The notes under the pieces were generated by a model. The model searched no databases. It saw only the letters and a program-made list of their open reading frames with translations, and was not told the origin of the DNA. The position numbers and the translations under genes were made by a program. A stretch of DNA of 64,000 nucleotides from Holacanthus passer (Eukaryota > Chordata > Actinopteri > Pomacanthidae): positions 2,170,001 through 2,234,000 of the forward strand of contig JAFREQ010000026.1 of NCBI GenBank assembly GCA_025331565.1. Direction: 5' to 3'. This document shows positions 24,617 to 36,545 of this stretch, in pieces (position 1 is the stretch's first letter; every line of letters starts with the position of its first letter).

Positions 24617-25814
24617 AGTACGCACACACAGCCACAACAGCCCCTCCTGATTCTGGGATTGTGAAAATCTCCTCCCGCCCCTACCCCCTCCACCCAAGAT
24701 TGAATAAATCTCGATTATGGTGCATTACACGGCACATCATTCATGTTGTTTATAGGTCTAAAATATGCAAACAGACCGGGGGCATAAAAGTGATTGATGC
24801 TCAAATGGGCCCTTTTCCCTGTTCTGTTCTCATCTCTCACACAGCACCGTCACTTACAGATGTCTGGTGTGGGATGAAGACATACTGTATTGTGTGTCCT
24901 TACGCTGTCCCCACCATGATGGCTATTTTCATTGTCTTTGTGCCCAGGCATCAGAAAGGCCTTTTTATTACCTCATTCACTAAAGCGCTCTGTCTCTGCT
25001 GTTGAGCCATTTATAAATCTAATTAGCTCTGCCAAACCTTGAAGCTGTCCCTGAGAGATCTCATGATAATTGTAAAACAGAGATAAGTTGATCAGTGTTT
25101 TTATTGGTTACAGAGGGACTCTAATACATGAAACACATGCAAACCCCTAACAGCTGCTAAAGCTGCAGTTTGTTTCCAGGAAATAGCTGCTTCTGGAAGA
25201 TAATTGTTTGGGAATATGTTGTGCAAATATCTTTTTAACAAATGTATAATTTTTGAGCCAAACCAAGCATGAAAGTGATATTCATGGTCCATTATAAACA
25301 TAGTTCTGTAAGCAGATTACTGTAAAAGTCCATGATTGCGATGGGTTTATTTGATTCTTTTACAGCATCTCCTGTACTTCTTCTTGATAAGGTAACATAT
25401 GGATATGGAACAGTGGATTGTTCATACAAGCTGACTTTCATTTCAAATTATTCAATACTTTCATTCAAGAGTTCAAGAATTTATTAAAATGGATTTTTTA
25501 AATCCTGGTTTAATATGCATGGTTTCTGGTGTCTTCATTTGCACATGAAATCACATTAAATTTGGTTTTTGTTGTGGATAGGGTTGTGTTTCACTCCAGT
25601 AACTTGTAGCTTCAAAATGAAAAATATTATGACGTATAAATGATTTTTAAAAAATATTTTGATCATTCCACATTTTCCCTGATTTCAGCAGACTTTAAAA
25701 CAAGGCTTTGTTTACATGCTTAATTTGTGAGAATTGATTAATTAATTTGTTTGCTCTAATGTGCACAAACATCAAAGATTGAAATGGAAGTAGTATATTT
25801 AGTTATATTTTGGT

Positions 25815-25925
25815 GCATCTGTGCTTGTTTGGAACATACTGAGCATGTAGATGGACAGTGAAAACGTGGATTATGCCAAGTTTTATTATCAAGTTTCTAT
25901 TGACGGTTTGTTCCACTGTGAATGA
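25815..25925. repeat. Dispersed repeat pair, copy A
   Basis: Shares 'tgtttggaacatactgagca' and the following 'tagatg-acagt' with copy B at 35105-35215. Weaker similarity continues for about 60 more bases ('ttatgc', 'gacggtt'). It is an intra-window dispersed repeat of unrecognised class. Confidence 0.6.
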
Positions 25926-26518
25926 GCCCAAGTCATCGTAAATTAATATTTCTATAGTAGACAAAGTCATCTGTGAAATTCACCAGAGGTCAAACTAGTT
26001 TTATCAATCCTCTGCTGACCTTATAACTCATTTCATCAATACATGTAAATGTAAAGTGCTATATTTAGCCACAATCATCTTGAGATGACAGCTTCACGCT
26101 CGCAAATACAGCATGGAGAAAGCCAGATTAGCTGGTGTCTTTAATTAAAGGAGATGTATAGTAGTGCAGAAGAATCAATGCAGAGGTTAACAAGTGCTGA
26201 CAAGGGCAGAACAGACGGTGAGGCTTCATTTAGATACAGTAAGAAGAATGAGACGGGGTTACAATCAGTGGCAGTCACTGCTGAACTCCCCCCTCATCTA
26301 TCCACCTTTGGGCCGGGAGCCGCTGTGGATAATTATTTCCTTAATGTAGTGCACAAGGGCATTATGGGTCCTTCATGTTTTGGAACTTGTCAGGCAGCTG
26401 TTTGAGGCTTCTGCAGAAATGAGTTTTACCAAATACTTTCTCAGCCTCTTGACAGTAAAGGTTTTAAAATATATGTTTGTTTGTTTGTATGCATGATGAA
26501 TATTTTACTAAATGAGCA

Positions 26519-26650
26519 TGCAGGTGGACCAGCGGTCTAAGATGTGGACTGTGTAACTGTAATGGCCTGGTTTGATTTAGGCTAAAGTCTAGCTGCTGCT
26601 TGTGTTTCCCGCTACTCTGTACCAACATCTATGTAAGAGCAAACTGTTGT
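26519..26650 (+). mobile_element. tRNA-derived SINE-like element
   Basis: 'Tggaccagcggtctaag' resembles a polymerase III box A, and 'ggtttgattta' about 40 bases later resembles box B (GGTTCGANTC). A downstream 'gctgctgcttgtgtttccc' stretch recalls the 'tgctgcatgtcatcccc' region of a common fish SINE. The copy is diverged and lacks a clear tail. Confidence 0.5.
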
Positions 26651-28089
26651 TATGCTTTCTCAAAGTGTTGTTGTTGCAGGTGCATGGAGCAATCTTCTGA
26701 TTAATTAAAAAGTTGAAAATGTAGGCACATTTCACACACTGACAAACACTAGTTGGGCAAAAAAATCTCAAAATTAAGTGTGTTTTATACACTTGGCTGC
26801 ACCGCTTCAACTTTCTTCTCCTCTTTTACAAACATAAATATGCACACATATTTGAATTACTTCATCAACATCATTTTCTCTTTTTCTTTCACACATGCTC
26901 TCCCCCTCCCTCTTTCTTCACTTTCCACCATAGCTGCAAGTTACTGATAAATTATTAAGCTCGTGTCGGAGACAAACTGTCTCCCTTATTAAGAAATGTT
27001 TAACTCTTGTCCAGTAAATTTTGTCTGTTGACCTCAGAAGTGGAGGGCAGTCATTTCATAAGAAGATAACAGCATATTTCCAGTTTGGTTGCTCATATTT
27101 TAAAATTATCAACACTTCCCATTGCAACGCTTCTACTACTGTAACTACAGTAGTGACACATTCATCATTTATACACTAATAAGCCAACATACCGCTATGC
27201 TACGTAAGGGTTTATAGAAGTTGGGCCTATTGCCAATATGTCTTGTGTGTTTTTTCCACTATTTTGTCCAGAAACTCAGTATGGCCACTTACGCTCAGGA
27301 CACATTTCTGAAGTGCTGCTCAGCCAGAACAACTAACATCCTCTGACCCCAGATGGCCACTGTGCACCTTCACTGGACTGCTTGGGGACTGTAGAGCAGT
27401 CACTCAGGGAGGGGAGATGGTTCATTTATTCATTTTACCTGCTCACACTTTTACAACTCATCCTGGAAGTCAACCCAATAAATAACAGACAGTAGGATTT
27501 GTAATAAAGTGGAAGTGCCTGTCTGTCCATTTAAGTCGGACAATTCAGGAAGGTTTCTAATGCATGGCTTTTCTTTTTCTTGCAACTTCAAGATGTGAGC
27601 TATTCTTTTTTGCATAATGTCAACAGATGTGTCAGGTTAGCTTAAATTGATGTGACACTACAATAACAAGCCATGTCTCCATTGAGGCAATTATCTTAAT
27701 TATTATCAACAGTACCACAATGTGCTGTAACTTGAGAAACACTGATTACTTGTGGCACAGCTTGTATGCATACAGCCCACATCCTTATGTGTATGGAGCG
27801 TCAGTAAACATTTGGGAGAGAGTAAGTGATTGTGACTGTAACACATATTGATGCTCTGAGATCATCTGAGACCATCAGATTAATATTTTATATAACTGAT
27901 CAGAATATCTGACATTTGATGCTTAGTCAAAGACAGCACTTGCGAAATTAAACACACACATTTATAAAGTAGTTCAGTGATTCCGCAAACCAAAATAGCT
28001 GCCATTGGTAATTTAATAAAAAATAAAGAAAGAAAGAGTTTTCGTCAAGCTTCCTCAAGTGAGGGGAAACAGCGCCTCTCTGGGTTGTA

Positions 28090-28534
28090 ACGGCTGGTCA
28101 ATGTTAACCAGTGTGTGTGGTCAAAGACAGTGTTGCAGCCATACGGACGTCAACAGGTGAAGTTGATTAAAACGGTTGATTAGTAAATTCGTGGCTAAAA
28201 TAACAGTTTGACGTTTTTGTGTCAAACTGCTTCGAAACTGAATTTACTCTGGAAAATGGAAAAGAAACGGTGACTTGAATTTACTTTAAAGCCAGTTATG
28301 TTATACTTTGGTCTTAAAACAGACTTTATTAAGACTTAATTAAACTAACGTTAGCTCGTTTTCCGGTGTTGCTAATGACGCTAGCTAGCTACCGTTAGCT
28401 GTTCAGTTAGCTAGCATTAAAGGAGAAAGTGAGGCAGCAAACAAACAAAATGACAAATGATGGATTTAAACCACTTCATTGTCAAGCGGACCTCCTCGTC
28501 TCCATGAAGAAAAGGGGAAAAGACGTGAAATAAG
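28090..28534 (+). promoter_or_regulatory. Putative promoter and non-coding first exon of a downstream + strand gene
   Basis: CpG dinucleotides become clearly denser here than in the flanking DNA (about 18 in 430 bases by eye). The sequence has the 'aacgttagc/gctagctagc' wording often seen in fish 5' ends, and it terminates in a perfect donor AAG followed by GTGAGT (GT at 28535). There is no TATA box I trust. The only ATG-initiated frame before the donor (28450-28533, 27 codons, starting MTNDGFKPLHCQ) stops one base before the splice junction, so this would be a 5'UTR exon with a small upstream ORF. No downstream coding exon is recognised in the window. By mammalian gene order unc5c is a candidate, but this is inference only. 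Confidence 0.4.
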
Positions 28535-29057
28535 GTGAGTCAGAAAAGTCACATCCTCTTTCTCTTAATCTGTCTCTGTCTTTGCTGATGGCCTCTGTTT
28601 CTGTTTCTGTGTATTTAACTCTTCTGCACTTGCTGCTGAGCTGTTGGGTTATAACTACTGTTTACATAGAAGTTTGGAAATTATCTAATTTTGCATTTAA
28701 TTTCAGTTCAACTTCACTGTAAACTACAACCACAATAATAACCATATAATTAAATTAACACCTTTTAATCAAATCTGACCATTACTGTCTTTGTAAAGGT
28801 AAAATTTATGGCCGTGGTATTCGATGTGTTAATGCCTGTCTCATTCAGTCCATATAAGAAAGAATGGAGGCCCACACAGTGGCCATTTAATTAAGAAAGT
28901 AATTTATTAAGGATAACTCAATAAGTAAAGAATCATGTGTGAAGTCAGCAGTCAGTGGTGTTGGCAGAAGTGTGGGTGTTGGGTGCTATGAAACTAGGTG
29001 CTAACCCAAGTCTACATGTGGCATAAATGGAGATTAAACTAATCACAACCCTTCCAG

Positions 29058-29120
29058 GAGGGAGAGAGAGAGGGTGGGAGGGAGGGAGGGAGGGAGAGAG
29101 AGAGAGGGAGAGAGAGGAGA
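29058..29120. repeat. (GGGA/GA)n simple repeat
   Basis: Purine-only tandem GGGA units merging into GA units. The serine/proline-rich open frame on the minus strand (28945-29136) derives from it. Confidence 0.93.
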
Positions 29121-29254
29121 GCCATCTTGGATGCAAACTGGTTTATATAGACTCCCAAGCAGATGAGGCCAATCCCTCATTGTCAGTCAGACAGGGAGGA
29201 GGAAGAAAAATACAACAGGTACTGTCATGCATCCCAGGTCCTCACAGATCACAT

Positions 29255-29292
29255 CTAACAGGTGTACCCAACAAAGTGACCAGAGTGTAAAT
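29255..29292 (+). repeat. End fragment of a fish dispersed repeat
   Basis: 'Acaggtgtacccaacaaagt' followed by 'gaccagagtg' matches the typical terminal phrase 'acaggtgtacctaataaagtggcc' of a common fish repeat. Only the end is recognisable. Confidence 0.5.
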
Positions 29293-30116
29293 TTGCTGTC
29301 TAAAGGTTTAGTAGTTGAACATTGTGTATTTGGCCATATTAAACCCAAATGAAATGGTATTTATAATTTGAATTTGTCAACTTAGTTGGTAAAATTGTTC
29401 TACTTTTTCCTCTGCTGGTGACTTGTCTGACTTGGCCTCAGAACCTCTCCAGTTAATTTGAGTTCATTCAACTCGGTCCCCTAAAAGAACAGCTGGCTTC
29501 ACAGACACTATAAGCATTGTGAGTACTATGTGAGACAAGATGAGAGTCTGTTTTTCCATGTTGGCAGACACTGCAGGGATGTGTTCTTGTGTTTGAACCA
29601 TACACACCAGGATGTGTGTGTGTTGGAGTGTTGGCACATGTGTATGTTATTGTGACATATTGAATCCATCCCTAAGCTCTGTTCGCTCCAGTGCAGCGGG
29701 TTCCTCGAGGCCACTCATCTATCTTTCCTGGTCTTTGCTGTTGGGCACAGCTACCGTGAATCTGATTGGCAGTCATTACCAAACCCCGGTGGGAGGACAC
29801 GCCTCATTGGTTCAGAGCAGATTTGAGGGCGGGTTGAAATGAAGGATAAAGAAGTGTGTGTGCGTGTATGGATTTTATTGATGAGCCGAAGGTGTACTTC
29901 GGCTACTGTGTCACTTTGGTATGATTCATGGACATACGAAGAGGGATGTTTTAAAGCAATGACGCCTGCACACATGTTCTTCAAACACGTGCACACATCT
30001 GCATTCAGAAATTGAGTCGACTGTGTGCGTACTTTTGTGTTGTTTGCTTTCATGTGTTGGCATTAATGTGTGTGCCTGTGCATCCTTGGACTGTGACTAT
30101 ATGTATCAGCCCACAC

Positions 30117-30121
<5 letters not shown>

Positions 30122-30177
<56 letters not shown>
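30122..30177. repeat. (TG)28 microsatellite
   Basis: Uninterrupted TG run of about 56 bases, among the longest simple repeats in the window. It yields spurious poly-CV and poly-TH open frames. Confidence 0.97.
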
Positions 30178-30178
<1 letters not shown>

Positions 30179-30510
30179 CCTGGGTGTGCCTCTCTTCATG
30201 CCTTTTTAAGCAGCAAGGCACTTTAAATGGAAATGTACTTGACATTTAGGAGGAGATGTAATCAGTGCCCATTAGAAAGCAGCTGATTTCCTCTTCAGAG
30301 CTCCCTCACCGCCCTCCCTCTCCCACTGCTTCCCCTTGCTTCTCTCTTTTTTTCCATCTTAGCACAGTATATCATTTCTTTTTCACACTTTTGATTTATT
30401 TCTATTTCTTCCACATTCTGCTGCCAGGCCTTCTCTCTCCCTTTCAATCTAATTTACCTGTGCACTCTCTTCCTCTCTCCTCCCTCTCCCTGCCCCCCAT
30501 CCTCCTCCCC

Positions 30511-30644
30511 TGTCTTTCCCCATCAGGGCATTGTAGTTCAAGAATAGATGTCTGATTTCATTTCCACATTTTGCTGCGCTCATCTCGGTGTCATTATCAG
30601 GGCTCATTCTCAAACAGATAGCAGGAGCGTTGTATAATGGCAAA
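30511..30644 (+). repeat. 134-bp duplicated segment, copy 1
   Basis: Aligns end to end with 31557-31690 at a constant offset of 1046 bases. Shared blocks include 'tgtctttcc-catcagg', 'aagaatagatgtctgatttc', 'tcatctc--tgt-attatca' and 'caaacagat'. It is not recognised as a known transposon. Confidence 0.8.
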
Positions 30645-31133
30645 TCATGCAAAGTAGTGAATCATTGGAGAGACATTCTGTTTGTAGGTGTAAGGTTGAG
30701 ATAACAGCATAACAACATACAAACAAATCTACATGATTATGAAAACTGCTGCTCTCTCTCTCATCATTATGAGTCAGGGCTCAGGACATTATTGTAAAAT
30801 GTAATATTAAAAGTTTCTCATGACTAGAATAATGCCCTGTGAGAGTTGTTTTTTATGTTCTTTGTAGATCAGAAGAAAGGAAAAGCAGTTTGCATTTCAG
30901 TTCCTTTACACCTCTGGCATTCCTATTCATCAGCTCAATGAAGGGTTTAACATTTTTCAGGATCTTAAGTTTCACCTTCTGTGATGCATCTTCTCAATGC
31001 ATAGTCTCCCCAACAACAAGCTATTAATAAGGTGAATATGAAGTGAGAATAACATTGTGCCTAACAACCTGGTTAACAGTAAGTTGTCAAGTAATTTTAG
31101 CAGCAGCTGAATAAAACTAAGTAGGTATATGAG

Positions 31134-31345
31134 TAGGGTTGCAGCTAATGATTATTTTCACTATTGATTAATCTGGCATTGAAATAATCAATTAACCTGG
31201 AAATTATTTTCTCAATTAATAGTCCAATACCAGTAAAAATATTAAAAAAGATATGAAACAGTTGAAAGCAGCAAATCCTCACATTTAAGAAGCTGAAACC
31301 TGGGAATCAAATTGATTTATTTTCTCTATATTATTTAATAAGTTA
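31134..31345. repeat. Teleost palindromic 'gattaat' repeat, decayed
   Basis: 'Gggttgcagctaatgattat', 'tattgattaatctg', 'attattttctcaattaatag' and 'tcacatttaagaagctgaaa' follow the consensus of a common fish repeat that starts 'gggttgcaactaacgattat' and has inverted ends. The middle of the consensus is shortened. Confidence 0.65.
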
Positions 31346-31556
31346 CTAGTTCATTTCTTTTCCAACTTGCAAGAAGTTATTTAATAGAAACAGTCTCCCT
31401 TTTCAGGTACTGTTACTATAGTAATTGTAATATGTGCTGTTTATCTTGTCAGTATCTGTATTTCTTGCTGTATTTCACTCTTTCTGGCTGAATTTTGCAC
31501 ATCATGACCAGTGATCTGTTTTTCCAGCCATTTTCGTCACTCCCCCCCTTTCTGTC

Positions 31557-31690
31557 TGTCTTTCCTCATCAGGAGACTGTTGTTAAAGAATAGATGTCTG
31601 ATTTCATTTGCACAGTCTTCTGTGTTCATCTCAATGTGATTATCAAAGTGTCTTGTCAAACAGATTGTACCAGGTTTGTGTTGTGACAAA
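31557..31690 (+). repeat. 134-bp duplicated segment, copy 2
   Basis: Partner of 30511-30644. It has the same length and order and no internal length change, with scattered substitutions. Confidence 0.8.
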
Positions 31691-33348
31691 GAATAACAAA
31701 AACAGGATCCTGATTAGCATATACTGATTAGTGTTTGCTTTGAATATTCTGGAAACATTTTACCATTCTCCACAGAAACCACACTGACTTCTGTGTCATC
31801 GGTTCACTCCTCACTGATGCCAACACGTCCTTTGTTCCAAAAGGGCTGGGAAAAGTCAAACGTCTAATTTTTGAACATGACTGTGTGCATGGGTGTTTTG
31901 AAGTTTAGAATATGTGGATTCCCTTTTCAACACGACTTTCATCTGCCATTCAGATAAAAAGTCCTTTTTAGACTCTTTCAAGTTAGATCGGTGACAGATG
32001 GAAGTCTTCAGCAAGAAACCAAGTTCATTTTAGTTCACACATAGAGTCAAAACAACAAACAACAGTCGTGCTATTTGCTGAGGAATGCTCAGTAGAGTGT
32101 TTGAATAATAGAAATGATGAAAACAGGTGGGAGAACAAATCATATTAATTAATGATAAACAGCGGAGAGGTGAGCGCGTGTCAGTGTAGCACAGATGCCT
32201 CAGTGAGAGTGTGGATACATTGTTTGATTTCACATCGCAGGGAAAGACTTTTATGGAAAGGAATACAGAATATGAGTAGGAGTTAGAGGAATCAGCGAGG
32301 GCAGGTGCACAAGGGTAAAGGATAATAAAAAACCATCAAATATCTGCAAAGTCTGGTCAGCTGAATCTGTAGCTGGAGAGGAGAAAAAGCATCTCTTTTA
32401 GCCTCTATTATAACGGGACTGAACCAGAGGACAGTGTTGTGTGAACTGTGGAGACAAAGGCAAACAATTCAGCAGAGACAACTTACTGTATTTGCCATAT
32501 GTGGATTTGATACCTGTAAAAGATTGATCTGATTTCCAATCCTATGTCCGTCTCGTGAAATTGTGTCCAAAAGTGACTATAATGTCATTTTGTGAAGCCT
32601 GAGGCAGCTCACCAGACAATAATGTTTCTGTGGAAAGTCAAAGCAGCATGTTCTCGTAAAGAAATATGAAGTTAATCCATTTCTCCATCTCTCCATGTGA
32701 GATTGATGGACAGCGATGGCATGAAGGGCTTCAAGGCGCCAAACACATTGAAGGTCAAGTGGATTTCATTATTTCACACAATTCACAATGTGGAAGATGT
32801 GATTTTCTTTTCTCCCTCTCTGATTATTTAATTTTGCTGTCAGCAATCAGAATTTTTTTCCCCCTCCAGCTGCACTTGGATATTGTCTGTGAATGTGTTT
32901 GTATGTGTATGTGCTTGTGCAATCATGCGTGAGGACGATTTCAGGATTAACAGTAAATGAACTCTGTTTTTGTGACCGTAATTATGAAGCCACAAGTACT
33001 GACATGAGCTGCTACATAATTTACATCTGTGTCACAACAATGCACTTTCTAAACCTTGATTTTTGGCAGATGGCGTTTCTTTTTGAAATGTTTTTCATTT
33101 CACTTACTCTGCATCCAAAATTGATGTGCTGCCACCCAGTGATTTTTGGCTGCTCTTGACGGAGATGAGATGAATGCTGATCAAGTTTTGGCTTTCATCT
33201 CAGAAAAATAAATAAATGCGTAAAATTTGATACAACAATGAAGGCATTGAATTGCAACAGCTATGACAAACTTTCATGCAGATTTTGTGATACAATATTG
33301 TATTTAGGTCCTATAATTTTTCCCCGCAATAATCTGTTGTTGAAATGC

Positions 33349-33368
33349 TTTTTTTTTTTTTTTTTTTT
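33349..33368. repeat. Poly-T tract (T20)
   Basis: Uninterrupted run of 20 T. It could be the tail of a minus-strand retroposed sequence, but no such body is recognised next to it. Confidence 0.9.
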
Positions 33369-35104
33369 GGTCATACTTGGTCACAGAGTGTCTCATGAAA
33401 TACAAAAGTAATACAAACGTACAAAGACTTACAGTTGATTAAGTTTTAGGTTGAGAAATGCTACATGACTACGGTATCAGCATGCAGAATGATCAATCAC
33501 CCTGGGGAGTAAAACCTGATTTGATGCATCATTTCTCAGTGATCTTGTATACCAACTTCATTAATAATCAAAAGTCTCTGTGTTTATAGTAAATATCTGG
33601 TGTTAAACCTTTATTGACCTGCATTTTTTGGCCACTTGGGAGCAGTGCAAACAAGCTGTAACAAGTCAGTCATATTGGCTGCTAAATGCTCTGCTATGCT
33701 CAGGTAGTGGCTAATGTTTTCTGCAGTTTGGTTGGCTTTTAGGGCTTTTTTACAGACAACAGAAACTGAGAAGTTGATTTCAAGCCACATCTAGGCACGT
33801 TAATCACATTTTAGTGTCACCTGGAAACAGTTTCTGTTTGTGCTACGTGCAGTGTTTCTATATTTGGTTATGTTTTCTGTTTTTGCAATGTGTGTCTGTA
33901 TTTAGTTGTTTTCTCACTTTGCATTTCTGTCTAAATGCTGTACATGTGTTGTCAAATTGGCAAATATGTTTTCTTAATTTACTTGTTTTGTCTATTTGCA
34001 TGTGTTTTCTGATGTTACAGTGGGTTGAGCTCTTTGGGCCATCATATACAGTATGTGTTTGAGACATGAAACAGTAAAGTAGTTCAGAAAATATTATCCT
34101 CGCTTCTCCTGCCACCAGAAATCATTGGTGTTCCAATTTCATGTTTGTCTCATCCTCAACACACCACAGATTAATTTATCAAAGGGTAGAACATAAATAC
34201 AATTACTAACATGACAGCTTTGTCAGAGGAAAGTTCATTAACAGTTGTAAGATTGAAATTGCTATTTTTAACACATACAGTAATAGAGGATACAACGCTA
34301 ATCTGCACTTCCACACACACAAGAAGCAACTTAATTAACCTAAACTTCACTCTTAAAATCAGCAGAAAATGACAAAGACTAATGACATCTCAAAATTTAA
34401 ACTAGAAAAAGTTTGTGAATGTTTGTACTCATGTTGTAATCAGTCAATCCAGCAGACTAACAACAGTTGAGTGAATTGAGACAGAATGAAGGAAAATGAG
34501 GCATCAAAAATAGACAAGACTTAAAAGAGAAACAAGCAGCAGTTGTCAATCAAAATGTTGGCAAACACTGAGCAAATGTATTTGAATATGTTTTAATTAA
34601 GAAAATTTTGTTTTAGACTTTCTGTCATCATTTGGCTGACTGCAACATTTATTCAGCTAACAAGACAAGGTATTGACTGAGTATTGACAGCTCATATATC
34701 ATCCCTGAGACTAACAATCATGGACAGGTGCAGTGTGTGTATGTATGTATGTGTGTATATACTCATGGATGCCTAAAGATGCAATATGGACAGTGTGTAC
34801 AAACTACACACAGTGATATATGTTTTCAAGGTACAGTGTATATACCGCTTTATACTGTGCAGTATGTATCCACACAGTACAGTGTATACAGAGTACATAA
34901 GATGCTCTCTCACTCAAATACACACACACACACACACATTAAACTTTCATGTCTTGCTCTGCTAAGCAACATGTTTCTTTATTGAGTTTTTAGTGGTAAT
35001 GTGCCAATAATTTCTAACGACTCCATTTACTTACATTGGTTGTGACTGACAAATGCAAACATTGTAAAGCACTAGTGGCAAATGAAGCTGTATTTTTGGC
35101 AAAG

Positions 35105-35215
35105 CTGTGGATGTTTGGAACATACTGAGCATATAGATGAACAGTAGAGAAGTGAGTTATGCTGCATTAGTGGTTTGACGGTTCTCAATGGACATTTTCA
35201 TATAAGGAATCTGAG
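35105..35215. repeat. Dispersed repeat pair, copy B
   Basis: Partner of 25815-25925 in the same orientation, sharing 'tgtttggaacatactgagca' and flanking similarity. Confidence 0.6.
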
Positions 35216-36393
35216 TCACTGAAGTTGTAGTAACTGTTGTTGTTTTCAGACACACCCATAAAGCTGTGTGTCTCATACTCAAAATTCAGGTTTTTTAGTG
35301 GAAAATCCCTTTAAAACACACACTGTTATCGATACAATACACAGAAGACATAATGATGGAAGGGTGTTGTACATGAGTAGTTTAGAGTACACGTTGTGAA
35401 CTCAAGCCCCATGTGAGCAACAGCTCTTAGAAGTGCTAATGACATCCAGCATGATATAAAAATTAACTGCAACAGTGTACAAAGCAGTCTAATACGGTGT
35501 GGAGAGACTCTTTTTCACATGATGAGATGAGCCTTTTATACTGGGAACACAACAGGCCCAGATGTGTTCCATTGCGGCTAATGAAATGTTTGCATTTGTC
35601 TGTGCTCTGTGGCAAAATAATAAAAAGTAAGTGAAAAAGCAGCAAACAGGACAGTACGGATGTGATTTTACTGAGGAGCTGCATTTGGTCTAAAGTTGAG
35701 AAGGATACTTTTTAAAAGCTTTAATTCAGGGAATAGTTACTTCTGGTATCTTGCCAAAGAACTCTGGTAAAAGCATAATCTATCAAATAGCATCAGTGCT
35801 GCGTGAGGGCATGTGCAGAGATTGGCCTGTTTGTGATGGTGTGGCAGAGATAGGCCTGTTTCTTATGGTTGTGTCAAACCATGCACTGCTCGTTGGAATA
35901 ACAGCACTGCAGCTCCAGGTCATCTGAGAGACTGATATTTTGGATGAATGGTGGTTACTGGCCCTGGTGCTTGGCTGCTAAACGATTGCTGGAGGAACAG
36001 ACTGTGAAATATCACTGTGGACAAGGGACATGTTCCATATACAAGATAAATATTTATGCTAATGTGCCATGATGTGAATGGTACAGCAAAGTTTTTAAGG
36101 CAATAGACGAGGCCAGATTTGCTTCTGGCCTCTGACAGAGAATTTAATTACTTGAATACATTGCATTAGAATAAATAGAGCTATGGTAAATAAGAACTAG
36201 CTCATACAACCTTTGCCTTGAGAGTTGTGTATTCTGTCGATTTTGGCATATTATCATGTTATTGTCACAGTTTTACATTGACTTCTAATAACCCTCAGGG
36301 AGTTGTAAAATGTTTCATGCCTCAAAGATATTTAGAAAAGTGTTGCAGTTAATTTTGCAGCATCCTCAACTTGTTCCACATTAATTTAATATA

Positions 36394-36545
36394 CAGCATT
36401 TAGTGGATGATTTTATCTAAAGTGGCTCATAGTACCAGGGGTGCATACAGCACATTTAAAGCATGGGTCCTAAAAGGAACAAAATCAACTGAACCTGGCA
36501 GTATTAGTACTGCTCTACTCACTGAACTATGTGGTTTCAGCATAT
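36394..36545 (-). mobile_element. Decayed tRNA-like SINE copy (reads antisense)
   Basis: 'Cagcatttagtggatgattt', 'tatctaaagtggctcatagt', 'gcatgggtcctaaaagga' and 'tactgctctactcactgaac' parallel the fish consensus 'catttagcagatgcttttatccaaagcgacttacagt...gggattgaacccatgacc...gctctaccactgagctac'. In that consensus the end is the reverse complement of tRNA box B and box A, so the element itself runs on the minus strand. The 61-residue frame at 36407-36592 is repeat sequence. Confidence 0.6.

Larger units (their letters stand above)
22206..28090. other. Intergenic stretch downstream of stpg2
   Basis: No coding exon recognised. It contains a palindromic fish repeat (23045-23445), a purine-rich stretch (24250-24500), a CA run (24597-24616), one half of a repeat pair (25815-25925) and a tRNA-like SINE (26519-26650). 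A short segment near 22395-22470 ('gagtggtagcac...ctcgatttgaactc') is weakly tRNA-like. The open frames in this interval show no family signature. Confidence 0.5.

Noticed and set aside
26519..26600. Leu/Ser tRNA gene
   Set aside because: Box A and B words present but the arms do not pair; fits a SINE head better.
30012..30245. Poly-CV and poly-TH frames
   Set aside because: Translations of the TG/CA microsatellite at 30122-30177.
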